NCBI GenBank assembly: GCA_018712345.1
Contig: DVHG01000010.1
Location: 248,001-312,000 of the forward strand
Source: Candidatus Onthovicinus excrementipullorum
GTDB lineage: Bacteria > Bacillota > Clostridia > Oscillospirales > Acutalibacteraceae
Reading direction: 5' to 3'
DNA: 64,000 nt
Shown here: positions 1-8,454 of the stretch, piece after piece
Layout: each line of letters opens with the position of its first letter
Position numbering within the stretch: position 1 is the first letter of the stretch
The notes under the pieces: model-generated
Told to the model about the DNA's origin: nothing
Seen by the model: the letters and a program-made list of their open reading frames with translations, nothing else
The model's database searches: none
Translations under genes and position numbers: made by a program

Positions 1-400
1 TTGTAGTGATCCCGATCAGGAGCAGGCCGAAGCCCATCCCCAGGGTGTTGATGACCAGGAACAGCTTGCGGCCGAATCGATCGGACAGTGGCTTATACAG
101 CATGGCAAGGGCGGAGCCGATGATGCTCACCGTCCCCAGTGCGCTCATGCGGGCGAGCGCCATATCCTCCCCGAATACGGGGGCAAACAGCGCCTGTGAG
201 AGCACGCTCTGCATCTGTGTCCCAATCTGGGAAGTGATCTCATCGGCAATGTATATGATGCAGATAATGAACATCATATAGTACAAATAGCCGTGTGCCT
301 TTGGCTTGGCGCGGTGCTTTTCCAGGCGGACAAGCTCGCGGGCCTCCCGCTGACGCCGTTTCTCCGCTTTCCGGGTAGTTCTCTCTCTTTCCTCCGGCAT
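1..400 (-). CDS. MFS transporter, N-terminal part (runs off the left edge)
   Basis: The minus strand is open from an ATG at 400 to the window edge. It encodes a charged, Lys/Arg/Glu-rich cytoplasmic N-terminus of about 38 residues, then the first membrane helices of a carrier. The loop motif DRFGRK after the second helix is the classic major facilitator signature between TM2 and TM3. The start is preceded by GGAAGG at suitable spacing. Only about 133 residues are present, so the substrate cannot be judged. An SLC45- or GPH-like MFS protein with a similar charged start lies at 44408, so the two may be paralogues (inference). Confidence 0.8.
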   Translation of the reverse strand, partial: MPEERERTTRKAEKRRQREARELVRLEKHRAKPKAHGYLYYMMFIICIIYIADEITSQIGTQMQSVLSQALFAPVFGEDMALARMSALGTVSIIGSALAMLYKPLSDRFGRKLFLVINTLGMGFGLLLIGITT

Positions 401-816
401 GTCACACGCTTCCTTCCGTTATAAATGATCCGCGGCACACGGGAGCCGCGGAAAAAACCAGAATCTATCGCTTTCACAGCCTGTGCTGCTATTATTTTTT
501 GCGGCCCGTTATCCGCAGCAGAAATTGAAGATAGCTGTCCTGAAAAATAAAATTTGAATATATTTTTTCAAAAATATTATTAAAAATTATGATATTTTAA
601 TTATATATGGGATTATTTGAAAAAACAATGGAACATTTTAAACAAATTGATCGGTGAAATTTCAGATCCGCATATGCGGGCCAATGCGGGCATCAGAGAT
701 GAGGGCAGCCCTTTTATAAATGATGTCATCGCTATAAGATCAAAGCAAAACTGAAAAGAGCCGGGGAGCCCCGGCTCTTTTCAGTTTTGTAGTATTGGGG
801 GAGGACGCTCAGACTG
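401..816. other. Intergenic region, AT-rich
   Basis: There is no convincing coding frame here. Positions about 540-640 are markedly AT-rich and presumably hold the promoter of the minus-strand MFS gene, but no -35/-10 pair stands out. A GC-rich hairpin lies at about 429-451 (arms CCGCGGC/GCCGCGG) in the putative 5' leader of that gene. The right end carries the terminator of the MATE gene. Confidence 0.6.
746..789 (-). terminator. Rho-independent terminator after the MATE gene
   Basis: A perfect 21-bp inverted repeat (746-766 with 769-789) has a two-base loop. It has a GC-rich core (GCCGGGG/CCCCGGC) and A/T-rich outer arms, so it could stop transcription from either side. It sits 27 bases past the stop of the MATE gene on the minus strand. 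Confidence 0.88.
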
Positions 817-2151
817 TTACACAATGTCCGGACGCAGGGCATGGGTATAGCGCACCATCATCCAGATGACGGCGGCGGACACAATCAGTTCCGTAATCGG
901 CATGGCGAACCAGATGAACTCCCCGCCGCCGAGCAGCGGAAGGACATAGATCAGGATGCCGCTGAGGACCAGTCCGCGCGCCACGGAGATAAAGAAGGCC
1001 GACCGCGGCTTCATCAACGACTGGAAGTAATAGGTGGAAAAGATATTCAGCGGCAGCAGCAGGAAGGAGAGGCCATAGCACCGGATAATCCCCGGGGCGA
1101 TCTGGAGCACGGTTGCTGTCGGATCCATAAAGATGTAGATGAACATTGTGGGGCACGCCAACGCCAGAGCAGTCCACAGCAGTGCAAAAAAGGTGGTGGC
1201 CGCAAGTGAATATTTCAGTGTGCCGCGGATCCGATCATATTTTTGGGCGCCGTAATTGGCTGATATTATGGGCTGGGCTGCCTGACCGACACTGTAGGCA
1301 CAGCACTGGACGAATGTACTGATATTGACAATGACCCCATACACGGACAGTGCGTCCGTGCCCAAATACTGCATGATCTGGCGGTTGAACATCATCGTCA
1401 GGATGCCCATGGCGATATCAATAAAAAAGGTGGAGAAGCCGGTAACGGCGATCTCTCTGGATTTTTTAAAAAAGCTGCGGATGCGCACGGGGCGCAATGT
1501 GTTTTTTCGGGAGAAAAAGTGGGACAGCATCACGATTAGCGACAGCATTGAGCCGATCGCGGTTGCGAGTCCAGCTCCCTCAATCCCCATATCCAGCGTG
1601 AACACACAGAAGTAGTCGCCGAACACGTTGAATATTCCACCGGTGAGTACTGCCGCGGTGGCCAGTCCGGGCGCTCCGTCGTTGCGGAGGAAGGCCGCCA
1701 GCATCTGGGTGAACAGGAAGGTGGGGATCACAAATCGAATTGGCTTCAGGTAGGCCTGCGCCAGCGGCAGGAGTGTCTCTTCAGCGCCGAACAGGCGCAG
1801 CAGCGGTGCGTCAAAAAAGATCAGCCCGATCCAGCTGAGCACGGAAAAAACGGCCGTTCCAATCAGGGCTGTGGTAAAATATTCATTTTCCTCCCGTCCG
1901 CTGCGCCCGTTCCTGCCGCGGATGGAACTAAAGAGTATGGAGCCGCCGATCCCGGTGAGCAGGCCGAGACTGTACAGGATGTTCCAAACCGGTGCAAAAA
2001 CGGCCAGTGCCGCCGTACCGTCCGGGCCCTGGTACTGCCCGACCATCGCCATATCCACCAGACCGTAAATGGATGTGATCAGCGCGCTGCCAAAGGCAGC
2101 GGAGAGATATTTAAAATACAGCTTTCCGATTTTCCCTGTAAGCAGATTCAT
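817..2151 (-). CDS. MATE family multidrug/sodium-type efflux transporter
   Basis: This 444-residue integral membrane protein has the usual MATE length and a dozen hydrophobic segments. The two halves are related: the N-terminal half carries ITSIYGLVDMAMVGQY, a typical first-helix MATE signature, and the second half carries the matching ISANYGAQKYDRI loop. Members export cationic drugs or metabolites using Na+ or H+ gradients. ATG start at 2151 is preceded by AAAGGGGGAATT. It is a single gene with its own promoter (2265-2293), a leader containing an internal terminator (2173-2216) and a downstream terminator, which suggests conditional expression. The substrate cannot be read from the sequence. 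Confidence 0.9.
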   Translation of the reverse strand: MNLLTGKIGKLYFKYLSAAFGSALITSIYGLVDMAMVGQYQGPDGTAALAVFAPVWNILYSLGLLTGIGGSILFSSIRGRNGRSGREENEYFTTALIGTAVFSVLSWIGLIFFDAPLLRLFGAEETLLPLAQAYLKPIRFVIPTFLFTQMLAAFLRNDGAPGLATAAVLTGGIFNVFGDYFCVFTLDMGIEGAGLATAIGSMLSLIVMLSHFFSRKNTLRPVRIRSFFKKSREIAVTGFSTFFIDIAMGILTMMFNRQIMQYLGTDALSVYGVIVNISTFVQCCAYSVGQAAQPIISANYGAQKYDRIRGTLKYSLAATTFFALLWTALALACPTMFIYIFMDPTATVLQIAPGIIRCYGLSFLLLPLNIFSTYYFQSLMKPRSAFFISVARGLVLSGILIYVLPLLGGGEFIWFAMPITELIVSAAVIWMMVRYTHALRPDIV

Positions 2152-2258
2152 GCAATTCCCCCTTTACACAACAAAAAAGGATAAGATCACAGGCGTTTCA
2201 GCCTGTCACCTTATCCAGCTCATCATTTCCGTATGAATGACTTGCCCTCCGAGTGAGC
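2152..2258 (-). promoter_or_regulatory. Structured 5' leader of the MATE gene, candidate attenuator or riboswitch
   Basis: Between the putative start site (about 2258) and the MATE ATG lies a leader of about 107 bases. Its distal part forms a complete intrinsic terminator (2173-2216). The proximal part can fold separately: GCTCA near the 5' end can pair with TGAGC, enclosing a small TCATT/AATGA stem. Two alternative structures, one ending in a T-tailed terminator before a transporter gene, are typical of ligand-sensing or translation-coupled attenuation. I could not match it to a named riboswitch class. Confidence 0.5.
2173..2216 (-). terminator. Intrinsic terminator inside the MATE leader
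   Basis: The outer stem GGATAAG/CTTATCC (2210-2216 with 2179-2185) and inner stem ACAGGC/GCCTGT are followed on the minus strand by six T residues (2173-2178). It lies downstream of the promoter and upstream of the MATE start codon, so it should reduce transcription of the gene unless an alternative fold forms. Confidence 0.75.
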
Positions 2259-2264
2259 GTTACG

Positions 2265-2293
2265 ATTGTACCATATCGGGCTTGTAAAATCAA
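2265..2293 (-). promoter_or_regulatory. Promoter of the MATE gene
   Basis: On the minus strand, TTGATT (2293-2288) and TACAAT (2270-2265) are separated by exactly 17 bases. The pair lies about 120 bases upstream of the MATE start and is back to back with the plus-strand promoter at 2308. Confidence 0.72.
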
Positions 2294-2307
2294 GGGCTTC
2301 CCACTGT

Positions 2308-2336
2308 TTGCACCCGCCCAGGTTTTATGATAGAAT
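2308..2336 (+). promoter_or_regulatory. Promoter of the peptidase E-like gene
   Basis: TTGCAC (2308-2313) and TAGAAT (2331-2336) have a 17-base spacer. They lie 38 bases upstream of the TTG start at 2375. Confidence 0.68.
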
Positions 2337-2374
2337 ACGGCTGTATGACAAAGCTGTAAAAAGGAGGGAGAACT

Positions 2375-3049
2375 TTGAAAATCTTTTTGTGCGGTGGCGG
2401 GGACGGGACACAGTCGGCTTCCGCCTACCGGCACTTTGCAGACGTAATCGATTCTACCAAGCCGCTCCTCTATATCCCGCTCGCCATGGAGCGGACGCAG
2501 TACCCAGACTGTTATCGGTGGATCACCGCTGAGCTGACGCATCTTCATCTTCCGGGGATTAAGATGGTGCAATCTGCTTCCGAACTGGAAAGGATTGATT
2601 TAAACCGCTACTGCGCCCTTTTTATCGGCGGCGGGAACACCTACAAGCTGCTGTGGGAACTCAAAGCCGGCGAATGCTTTGAAAAGATCTCCCGCTATAT
2701 CCGGCAGGGCGGCGTTGTATTCGGCAGCAGTGCCGGGGCGATTATTTTCGGTGGCGATCTTGAAAGCTGTCAACTGGATGATGCCAATGATATCGGACTG
2801 ACTGATACCACCGGGTTTGATCTTCTGGATGGGGCCTGTCTGCTATGTCACTACACCAACCGCACCCCGGAAAAAGATGAGGCAAGCACCCGATACCTGA
2901 TACAGCTGTCTGCACGGAAAAAGGTCATTGCCCTGCCGGAGGAAGATACACTGTATATCAACGGGGAAAAGCTGGAACTTATCGGCACGCGGCCGTGGTA
3001 TATATTTGAAAACGGCGTGCGCATCCGGCGAGAGGGATCCTTTATTTGA
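2375..3049 (+). CDS. Peptidase S51 (peptidase E-like) family protein
   Basis: A 224-residue protein with the class I amidotransferase-like fold of peptidase E enzymes, which in characterised members cleave Asp-X dipeptides. The nucleophile elbow GSSAGA puts the expected serine at residue 119. The upstream FIGGGNTYKLLW segment (about 83-94) is another family hallmark, and an acidic/His segment follows (CHYTNRTPEKDE). The start is TTG, chosen because AAGGAGGGAG lies directly upstream. It has its own promoter. Many S51 proteins in Clostridia are annotated only to family, so exact substrate is uncertain. Confidence 0.85.
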   Translation: MKIFLCGGGDGTQSASAYRHFADVIDSTKPLLYIPLAMERTQYPDCYRWITAELTHLHLPGIKMVQSASELERIDLNRYCALFIGGGNTYKLLWELKAGECFEKISRYIRQGGVVFGSSAGAIIFGGDLESCQLDDANDIGLTDTTGFDLLDGACLLCHYTNRTPEKDEASTRYLIQLSARKKVIALPEEDTLYINGEKLELIGTRPWYIFENGVRIRREGSFI

Positions 3050-3145
3050 GTATTCGCCCCGAAAACAGCGTACTGCTTCCTCCCTCCCGGAGATCGCGTC
3101 AGGAGCTTTCGCCGCCTGCCAGAGCGAGCGTGCTCATGCATGCGG

Positions 3146-3173
3146 TTGACTTTTTATTTGCTGGTTATATATA
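3146..3173 (+). promoter_or_regulatory. Promoter of the deaminase/EEP pair
   Basis: TTGACT (3146-3151) is followed 16-17 bases later by an alternating TATATA stretch (about 3168-3173). It lies about 50 bases before the ATG at 3222. Confidence 0.6.
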
Positions 3174-3221
3174 TCGATACTTTTAGAAGAACGAATCACT
3201 CGCAACAAGGAGTAGAAAATC

Positions 3222-3638
3222 ATGAATATTTGGGATACGCTGTATCATGCCGCAAAAGGGAAAATAAATCCCAGAAATATCTCACCATTCATTGATGCCG
3301 GAGGCGTGGCCGCGGCCATTTTAACAGACAAAGGAAATATCTACACTGGCGTTTGCATCAATACCGCTTGTTCCCTCGGCATGTGTGCGGAACGCAATGC
3401 CGTCGCCAATATGATCACAAATGGGGAGAGTAAAATCATAAAGCTTGTCTGTGTGATGAAGACCGGACGTGTGGCTCCCCCGTGCGGGGTGTGCCGGGAG
3501 TACTTAATGCAACTGGATCCCGACAGTTCTTCCATGGAGATCCTGATGGATTACGAGACAATGCGCACCGTCACACTGGGGGAATTATGCCCCGATTGGT
3601 GGGGAAAGGAGAAAATGCATGCGGATCGCTTCCTATAA
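3222..3638 (+). CDS. Cytidine deaminase family protein
   Basis: This 138-residue zinc-dependent deaminase has both catalytic motifs: CAERNAV (zinc ligand Cys and proton-shuttling Glu) and PCGVCREYL (the two further zinc cysteines). Length and motif spacing fit the small tetrameric cytidine / blasticidin-S deaminase group, which hydrolyses cytidine or analogues to uridine plus ammonia. ATG start with an AAGGAG site (CAACAAGGAGTAG). It overlaps the next gene by 20 bases, so the two are translated from one mRNA. Which nucleoside it prefers cannot be read here. Confidence 0.88.
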   Translation: MNIWDTLYHAAKGKINPRNISPFIDAGGVAAAILTDKGNIYTGVCINTACSLGMCAERNAVANMITNGESKIIKLVCVMKTGRVAPPCGVCREYLMQLDPDSSSMEILMDYETMRTVTLGELCPDWWGKEKMHADRFL

Positions 3639-4371
3639 TCTGTGGAATTCCGATGTGGGTATGCCTACCCGCGCGCAACAGCTGGTAACTGAAATGCAGA
3701 CTGTCCAGGCTGATATCCTATGCCTGCAGGAGGTGCAGGATCGCGCGCATTACGAATTTGTTTTGAAGACTCTCGACTTTCCGTATACATGCTTCCAAAA
3801 TCATAAAAACGAGCACGAGGGGATGGCTATCCTAAGCCGATATCCGATCACCCGGCCAAAATACACGTCCCACGCAGTGATCGTATCAATTACCTTGGGG
3901 GATAAAAAGATTGCTCTATCCAACATTCACTTGGATTGGAACTCTGCGCTGAATCGGGAAAAGGACGTTATCGGGATTGTTAAAAATATCACCGCATTAA
4001 AAGCCGACTATTCTTTCATAGCCGGTGATTTTAACTGCTCGCCCTGTTCCAGCGTCCATCAATTTTTGCTGGGCCAGCGATCCCTGCGCCACAGGGAGGC
4101 CAAGCCCTACTGGATCGATTTGGCAGAATCTTTCGCATGTACAAAAGGGATCCCCCCGGAAGTTACGGTCGACTTCAGGAACAACACGCGCTGGCAGGGG
4201 GGGAACTCTGTGGAGGTCAACCAGCGATTTGACCGGATCCTGATGATGGACCCTTATCCGCGTGATTTTCCACGGCTTCTCCTTTTTGATACCTTTGGAA
4301 AATCCATAGACAGTCAGACCGGACTCGCACCAAGCGATCACTGGGGCGTATTCGCTGATCTGCTTTTTTAA
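3619..4371 (+). CDS. Endonuclease/exonuclease/phosphatase (EEP) family hydrolase
   Basis: A 250-residue single-domain EEP-fold metal-dependent phosphodiesterase. Motifs in order are SYNLWN, LCLQEVQD (metal-binding Glu), AILSRYPI, NIHLDWN, AGDFNCSP (Asp/Asn pair) and the C-terminal APSDHWG (catalytic Asp-His). The family includes AP endonucleases, DNase I-like enzymes and lipid phosphatases; without extra domains the substrate stays open. It starts inside the deaminase gene in another frame (ATG at 3619, after GGGGAAAGGAG). No signal peptide is visible, so a cytoplasmic role is likely. Confidence 0.85.
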   Translation: MRIASYNLWNSDVGMPTRAQQLVTEMQTVQADILCLQEVQDRAHYEFVLKTLDFPYTCFQNHKNEHEGMAILSRYPITRPKYTSHAVIVSITLGDKKIALSNIHLDWNSALNREKDVIGIVKNITALKADYSFIAGDFNCSPCSSVHQFLLGQRSLRHREAKPYWIDLAESFACTKGIPPEVTVDFRNNTRWQGGNSVEVNQRFDRILMMDPYPRDFPRLLLFDTFGKSIDSQTGLAPSDHWGVFADLLF

Positions 4372-4413
4372 ATCAGGTATCTGCTGCGTTTCTACCGCCA
4401 TAATGCACGAACA

Positions 4414-4446
4414 GAGCCGCCCATAAAACGGGCGACTCGCTTTTTT
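4414..4446 (+). terminator. Terminator after the deaminase/EEP operon
   Basis: GAGCCGCCC (4414-4422) pairs with GGGCGACTC (4430-4438), followed by GC and six T residues. It sits 42 bases after the EEP stop codon and touches the stop of the convergent HD gene. Confidence 0.85.
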
Positions 4447-5008
4447 ATGTTCCCTGTTCGATTTTTTGCCTGCTATCCGACCGGACCTCGTCGCGCAGGT
4501 GTGTCAGATAATCCGAAAAGGCGGTCGTGTCATTCCCGTATGTCATTTGCAAATCGTACTCGAGCGGCAGCCATGTCTTCAGATCGGATTCATTGTGCTG
4601 GATGAGCGCCTCCAGATTGTCGAGCGCCTTACAGATTTTGGCCTCCGGTGTCTGAAGCGCTTCCAATTCACCAAACAATGCTTCCATCTCCGATTCGAAC
4701 GGCTCCGGCAGGGAGCGGAGCCAGTCCACCAGCAGATCGCGCTCGCGCGCCCGGTCCGCCTGCGTCTTTTGGAAGGTGGGGATATCCCCGGTGAACGCCT
4801 CGCCCAGATCGTGGATCAGGCACAGTTTCAGCAGCTTTTCAAGGTCGATCTCCGGGAATTCATCGCTAATCCAATAGGCCATCAGCGCCGTGCGCCAGCA
4901 GTGCTCCGCCACGCTCTCCCGCCGCCCGCCGGAGGTATAGCAGTGCCGGGTGGCGTCCTTGAGCCGTTCGGCGACGGAGAGAATTCTAAGCAGTTTTCGC
5001 GCGTCCAT
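4445..5008 (-). CDS. HD domain hydrolase, YfbR/5'-nucleotidase-like
   Basis: A 187-residue HD-superfamily phosphohydrolase. The metal-binding pattern runs from the AEHCWRTAL helix (His) through LCLIHDLGEAFTGDIP (HD pair plus helper residues) to a late Asp in ICKALDNLEAL. This layout matches the YfbR/YGK1 group, which dephosphorylates deoxynucleoside monophosphates. I chose the ATG at 5008 rather than an upstream in-frame ATG at 5047 because AGGAGG lies directly before it. It is the third gene after hisS and aspS, with a possible attenuating hairpin in the 60-base gap. Confidence 0.82.
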   Translation of the reverse strand: MDARKLLRILSVAERLKDATRHCYTSGGRRESVAEHCWRTALMAYWISDEFPEIDLEKLLKLCLIHDLGEAFTGDIPTFQKTQADRARERDLLVDWLRSLPEPFESEMEALFGELEALQTPEAKICKALDNLEALIQHNESDLKTWLPLEYDLQMTYGNDTTAFSDYLTHLRDEVRSDSRQKIEQGT

Positions 5009-5068
5009 AACGGGCCTCCTGTACTCTGAAAATCGAGCCGCCCCCAATCAGGAGACGGCCCGAAGGTT

Positions 5069-6865
5069 TTATTCTTTTTCGGAAAATTCACTGTCCGTGA
5101 CGGCGATGCCGAGCACCTCAAGCTGCTCCGCGTCCACAGGGGCCGGGCACTGGGTCATCGGCTCGCTCGCGTTCTGGACCTTGGGGTAGGCCACCACATC
5201 GCGCAGCGTCTCGCACTGGAGCATCTGCATCACCAGGCGGTCCAGCCCGATGCCCATGCCGCCGTGCGGCGGCGCGCCGTAGCGGAACGCATCGAGCAGG
5301 AAACCGAATTTGGCCTGTGCCTCCTCCTGCGTCAGGCCGAGCAGGGCGAAGATCCGGCCCTGGAGCTCCGGGTCCGTGATGCGGATGGAACCGCTCGCCA
5401 GCTCAATGCCGTTGAGCACCAGGTCGTACGCCTTGGCGCGCACCTTGGCCTTATCTGTCTCCAAATAGTCGATGCACTCGTCAAGCGGCGCGGTAAACGG
5501 ATGGTGCATGGCCACGAACTGCTGCAAATCCTCATCCCAATCAAAGAACGGGAACTCCGTGATCCACAGCAGGTTGAACTGATCTTTCGGGATCAGGTTG
5601 AGCTTTTTAGCCACCGTCTGGCGCAGCGCGCCAAGCACGGAGAGGACGAGGGAATTCTTCGCGTCGGCGATGATGAGAATCACGTCACCCGCCTGGGCAT
5701 CGGCCGCCTTTACGATCGCATCGATCTCCTCCGGCTTCATGAATTTGCCGAAGGAACAGGCCACCCCGTCCGGATTCATGCGGATATAGGCAAGTCCTTT
5801 TGCACCGGAGCCGCGGACCTCCTCGGTCAATTTATCCAGCTCCTTGCGCGTCAGGACGGAGAGGGCGTTCTTTGCGGTGATGCCGCGCACGCTGCCGCCC
5901 GCCTCAATTGCGGACTTGAAGACGACGAAATCGCAATCCTTCACCGCGCGCGTCAGGTCGAACAGCTCCATGCCGTAGCGCGTATCGGGCTTATCGGAGC
6001 CGTAGCGCTCCATGGCCTGATGATACGTTAGGCGCGGCAGCGGGAGCTGGATATCGACATCCAGCACCTCCTTGAACAGGCGCTTCATGAAGCCCTCGCC
6101 GATATTCAGCACGTCCTCCATATCCACAAAGGACATCTCCAGGTCAATCTGCGTGAACTCCGGCTGCCGGTCCGCACGCAAGTCCTCATCGCGGAAGCAG
6201 CGGGCAATCTGCATATAGCGGTCAAATCCCGCCACCATGGAGAGCTGCTTGTACAGCTGCGGGGACTGCGGCAGCGCGTAAAAACCGCCGTGATGGATCC
6301 GGCTGGGAACCAGATAGTCGCGCGCGCCCTCCGGTGTGGAGCGCATGAGCATGGGCGTCTCAATCTCGATAAACCCGTTCTCGTCAAAGTAGTCGCGCGT
6401 GACCTTGGCAATCTTATGGCGTGTGAGGATGTTACGCTGCAAATCGGGGCGGCGCAGGTCGAGATAGCGGTATTTCAGGCGTGTAAGCTCGGCCGTCTCG
6501 CAGTTTTCCACGATGTCGAAGGGCGGCGTCTCACTCTTGGCGAGGACGCGAAGATCGGTCACGAAGATCTCCACATCGCCGGTCGGCAGATCGGGGTTTT
6601 TACTCGCGCGCTCGCGCACCTCGCCCTGCGCCATGAGGACGAACTCACTGCGCGCGGCAAATGCCTTTTGGAAGATCTCTTCCCCTGTGTGTTCGTCAAA
6701 GGCGAGCTGGACGATGCCCGTGCGGTCGCGCAGGTCAATAAAAATCAGTTTGCCCAGGTCGCGCTGGCGCTGTACCCAGCCGCACACGGTCACCTGCTGC
6801 CCGCAGTCGGACATGCGCACTGTTCCGCAGTAGTGCGTGCGCTTTAATCCAAGCATGTTATCCAT
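5069..6865 (-). CDS. aspS: Aspartyl-tRNA synthetase
   Basis: A 598-residue class II synthetase charging tRNA-Asp, of full bacterial length with the GAD insertion domain. It has an N-terminal OB anticodon-binding fold (residues about 1-105), motif 2 around FRDEDLRADRQPEFTQID, and motif 3 GIGLDRLVM near the C-terminus. ATG start at 6865 follows GGAGGGGAAGAACA. The start overlaps the last codons of hisS by 8 bases (ATGGATAA), so the two are translationally coupled. Whether it is Asp-specific or also charges tRNA-Asn depends on gatCAB, which is not in the window. Confidence 0.97.
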   Translation of the reverse strand: MDNMLGLKRTHYCGTVRMSDCGQQVTVCGWVQRQRDLGKLIFIDLRDRTGIVQLAFDEHTGEEIFQKAFAARSEFVLMAQGEVRERASKNPDLPTGDVEIFVTDLRVLAKSETPPFDIVENCETAELTRLKYRYLDLRRPDLQRNILTRHKIAKVTRDYFDENGFIEIETPMLMRSTPEGARDYLVPSRIHHGGFYALPQSPQLYKQLSMVAGFDRYMQIARCFRDEDLRADRQPEFTQIDLEMSFVDMEDVLNIGEGFMKRLFKEVLDVDIQLPLPRLTYHQAMERYGSDKPDTRYGMELFDLTRAVKDCDFVVFKSAIEAGGSVRGITAKNALSVLTRKELDKLTEEVRGSGAKGLAYIRMNPDGVACSFGKFMKPEEIDAIVKAADAQAGDVILIIADAKNSLVLSVLGALRQTVAKKLNLIPKDQFNLLWITEFPFFDWDEDLQQFVAMHHPFTAPLDECIDYLETDKAKVRAKAYDLVLNGIELASGSIRITDPELQGRIFALLGLTQEEAQAKFGFLLDAFRYGAPPHGGMGIGLDRLVMQMLQCETLRDVVAYPKVQNASEPMTQCPAPVDAEQLEVLGIAVTDSEFSEKE

Positions 6866-8228
6866 TGTTCTTCCCCTCCAGTATGTTGCCGATCAGATCC
6901 GCTCCGCCATTCAAATCAAAACTCTGTGCCGCGCTCTCAAGCGACTTGAGCGAATCATTCATCAGGATGCTCATGAAGTCGTCGCCGATGGTCTCAAGCG
7001 TGACCTCCTGCGTGGAGCCGTCCTTCATATTCTTAAGCACGGCGGAACCATTCTGGATTTCATCCCCGCCGAGGATCATGGTGTATTTGGCGCCCAGCTT
7101 GTTGGCGTATTTCATCTGTGCCTTGACGCTGCGGCCGACCACATCGTACTCCGCGCTCACGCCGTCCGCCCGCATGGTGTCAGCAATGGCCATTGCCTTT
7201 TTGAGCGCGTCCTCTCCGATGGAGCCGATAAAGATATCGCATGTCGGCGGCTCGGGAAAGGGGACTTTCTGTGCCTGCATCAGCAGAAGCAGGCGCTCGA
7301 TCCCCAGGCCGAACCCCAGGGAGGGATACTGCTTATCACTGCCAAGCTCGCCCATCAGGCCGTCATACCGGCCGCCGCCGCACACCGTGCCCTGTGCGCC
7401 GATCTGATTGCTCACGAACTCAAACACTGTACGTGTGTAGTAGTCCAGCCCGCGGACGATGCGTGGATTGACGGTATACTCAATGTTCAGCACGTCCAGA
7501 TAGCTTTTGACCTTTTCAAAGTGATCGCGGCAGTCGTCGCACAGGTAGTCGATGCAGGTAGGCGCATCCTTGGCAATGGCGGAGCAGACGGGGCTCTTGC
7601 AGTCCAGGATGCGCATGGGGTTGCGCTCCAGACGGCCCCGGCAGGTTTCGCACAGCTCGTCCACGTGTGCGGAGAAATATGCGCGCAGGGCGGCCAGGTA
7701 ATTTTTGCGGCACTCCGGGCACCCGATGGAATTGATCTCGATCGACAGGCCCGTCACACCCAGATAGTCGAACACGCTGTTCGCCAGGGCAATGGCCTCC
7801 GCATCCGCCGCCGGGCTCGCCGTGCCGAAGCACTCGATGCCAAACTGGTGGAACTCGCGCAGGCGGCCGGCCTGTGGGTTCTCGTGCCGGTAGCAGGAGG
7901 TGAAATAGTACATCTTCTGCGGGAGCGGCTCGTTGAACAGGCCGTGCTCCAAAAATGCGCGCGCCGCGCCGGCTGTCCCCTCCGGGCGCAGGGTCAGTGA
8001 ATTACCGCCCTTGTCGGTGAAGGTATACATCTCTTTCTGGACAACGTCGGTCGTGCCGCCCACGCCGCGCTCAAACAGATTTGTCTGTTCAAACACCGGC
8101 GTGCGTACCTCGCGGTAGCCATAGGCCTGCGCCACCTCGCGCATGGTCTGCTCCACGTACTGTGTCTGATAGCTGTCCTGCGGCAGCAGATCCTGCGTGC
8201 CTTTGATTGATTTTGCAATAAGCCCCAT
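6858..8228 (-). CDS. hisS: Histidyl-tRNA synthetase
   Basis: A 456-residue class II synthetase. The N-terminal IKGTQDLLP motif, motif 2 with YRHENPQAGRLREFHQFGIE, the histidine-specific RGLDYYTRTVFEF segment and motif 3 GLGIERLLLLM identify it. It attaches histidine to tRNA-His. It is the first gene of hisS-aspS-HD. A possible -10 (TACAAT) lies near 8280 on the minus strand, partly overlapped by a hairpin (arms GGGCAAA/TTTGCCC near 8297-8322). No T-box specifier or antiterminator sequence was found in the short upstream region. Confidence 0.97.
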   Translation of the reverse strand: MGLIAKSIKGTQDLLPQDSYQTQYVEQTMREVAQAYGYREVRTPVFEQTNLFERGVGGTTDVVQKEMYTFTDKGGNSLTLRPEGTAGAARAFLEHGLFNEPLPQKMYYFTSCYRHENPQAGRLREFHQFGIECFGTASPAADAEAIALANSVFDYLGVTGLSIEINSIGCPECRKNYLAALRAYFSAHVDELCETCRGRLERNPMRILDCKSPVCSAIAKDAPTCIDYLCDDCRDHFEKVKSYLDVLNIEYTVNPRIVRGLDYYTRTVFEFVSNQIGAQGTVCGGGRYDGLMGELGSDKQYPSLGFGLGIERLLLLMQAQKVPFPEPPTCDIFIGSIGEDALKKAMAIADTMRADGVSAEYDVVGRSVKAQMKYANKLGAKYTMILGGDEIQNGSAVLKNMKDGSTQEVTLETIGDDFMSILMNDSLKSLESAAQSFDLNGGADLIGNILEGKNNG

Positions 8229-8377
8229 AAATGCAACATCCTTTATTCAGGGATTCCATCTTTGACGATGATTTCCCGTATATTGTATCACAATCCCGGG
8301 CAAATAAAAAGCCTTTTTGCCCGATTGGGACCTATGAGCAGCCGCAGTCTTCCGGCATGATGCATGAGGCGGAGAAT

Positions 8378-8406
8378 TTGACTTTTTTATAAAAAGTAAT
8401 TATAAT
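8378..8406 (+). promoter_or_regulatory. Promoter of the MgtC-like gene
   Basis: TTGACT (8378-8383) and a perfect TATAAT (8401-8406) have a 17-base spacer. The leader to the ATG at 8455 is only about 40 bases, so no long riboswitch such as an M-box fits. Confidence 0.85.
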
Positions 8407-8454
8407 TAAATGATCTTATACATATAGATGATCTTTATAACAGGAGGCGATAAG

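Noticed and set aside
4466-5029. Plus-strand frame opposite the HD hydrolase
   Set aside because: The minus-strand HD gene has motifs, a ribosome site and operon context; the plus frame has none.
8229-8454. T-box leader for hisS
   Set aside because: The upstream region is short, and neither a specifier hairpin nor the conserved T-box sequence could be found.
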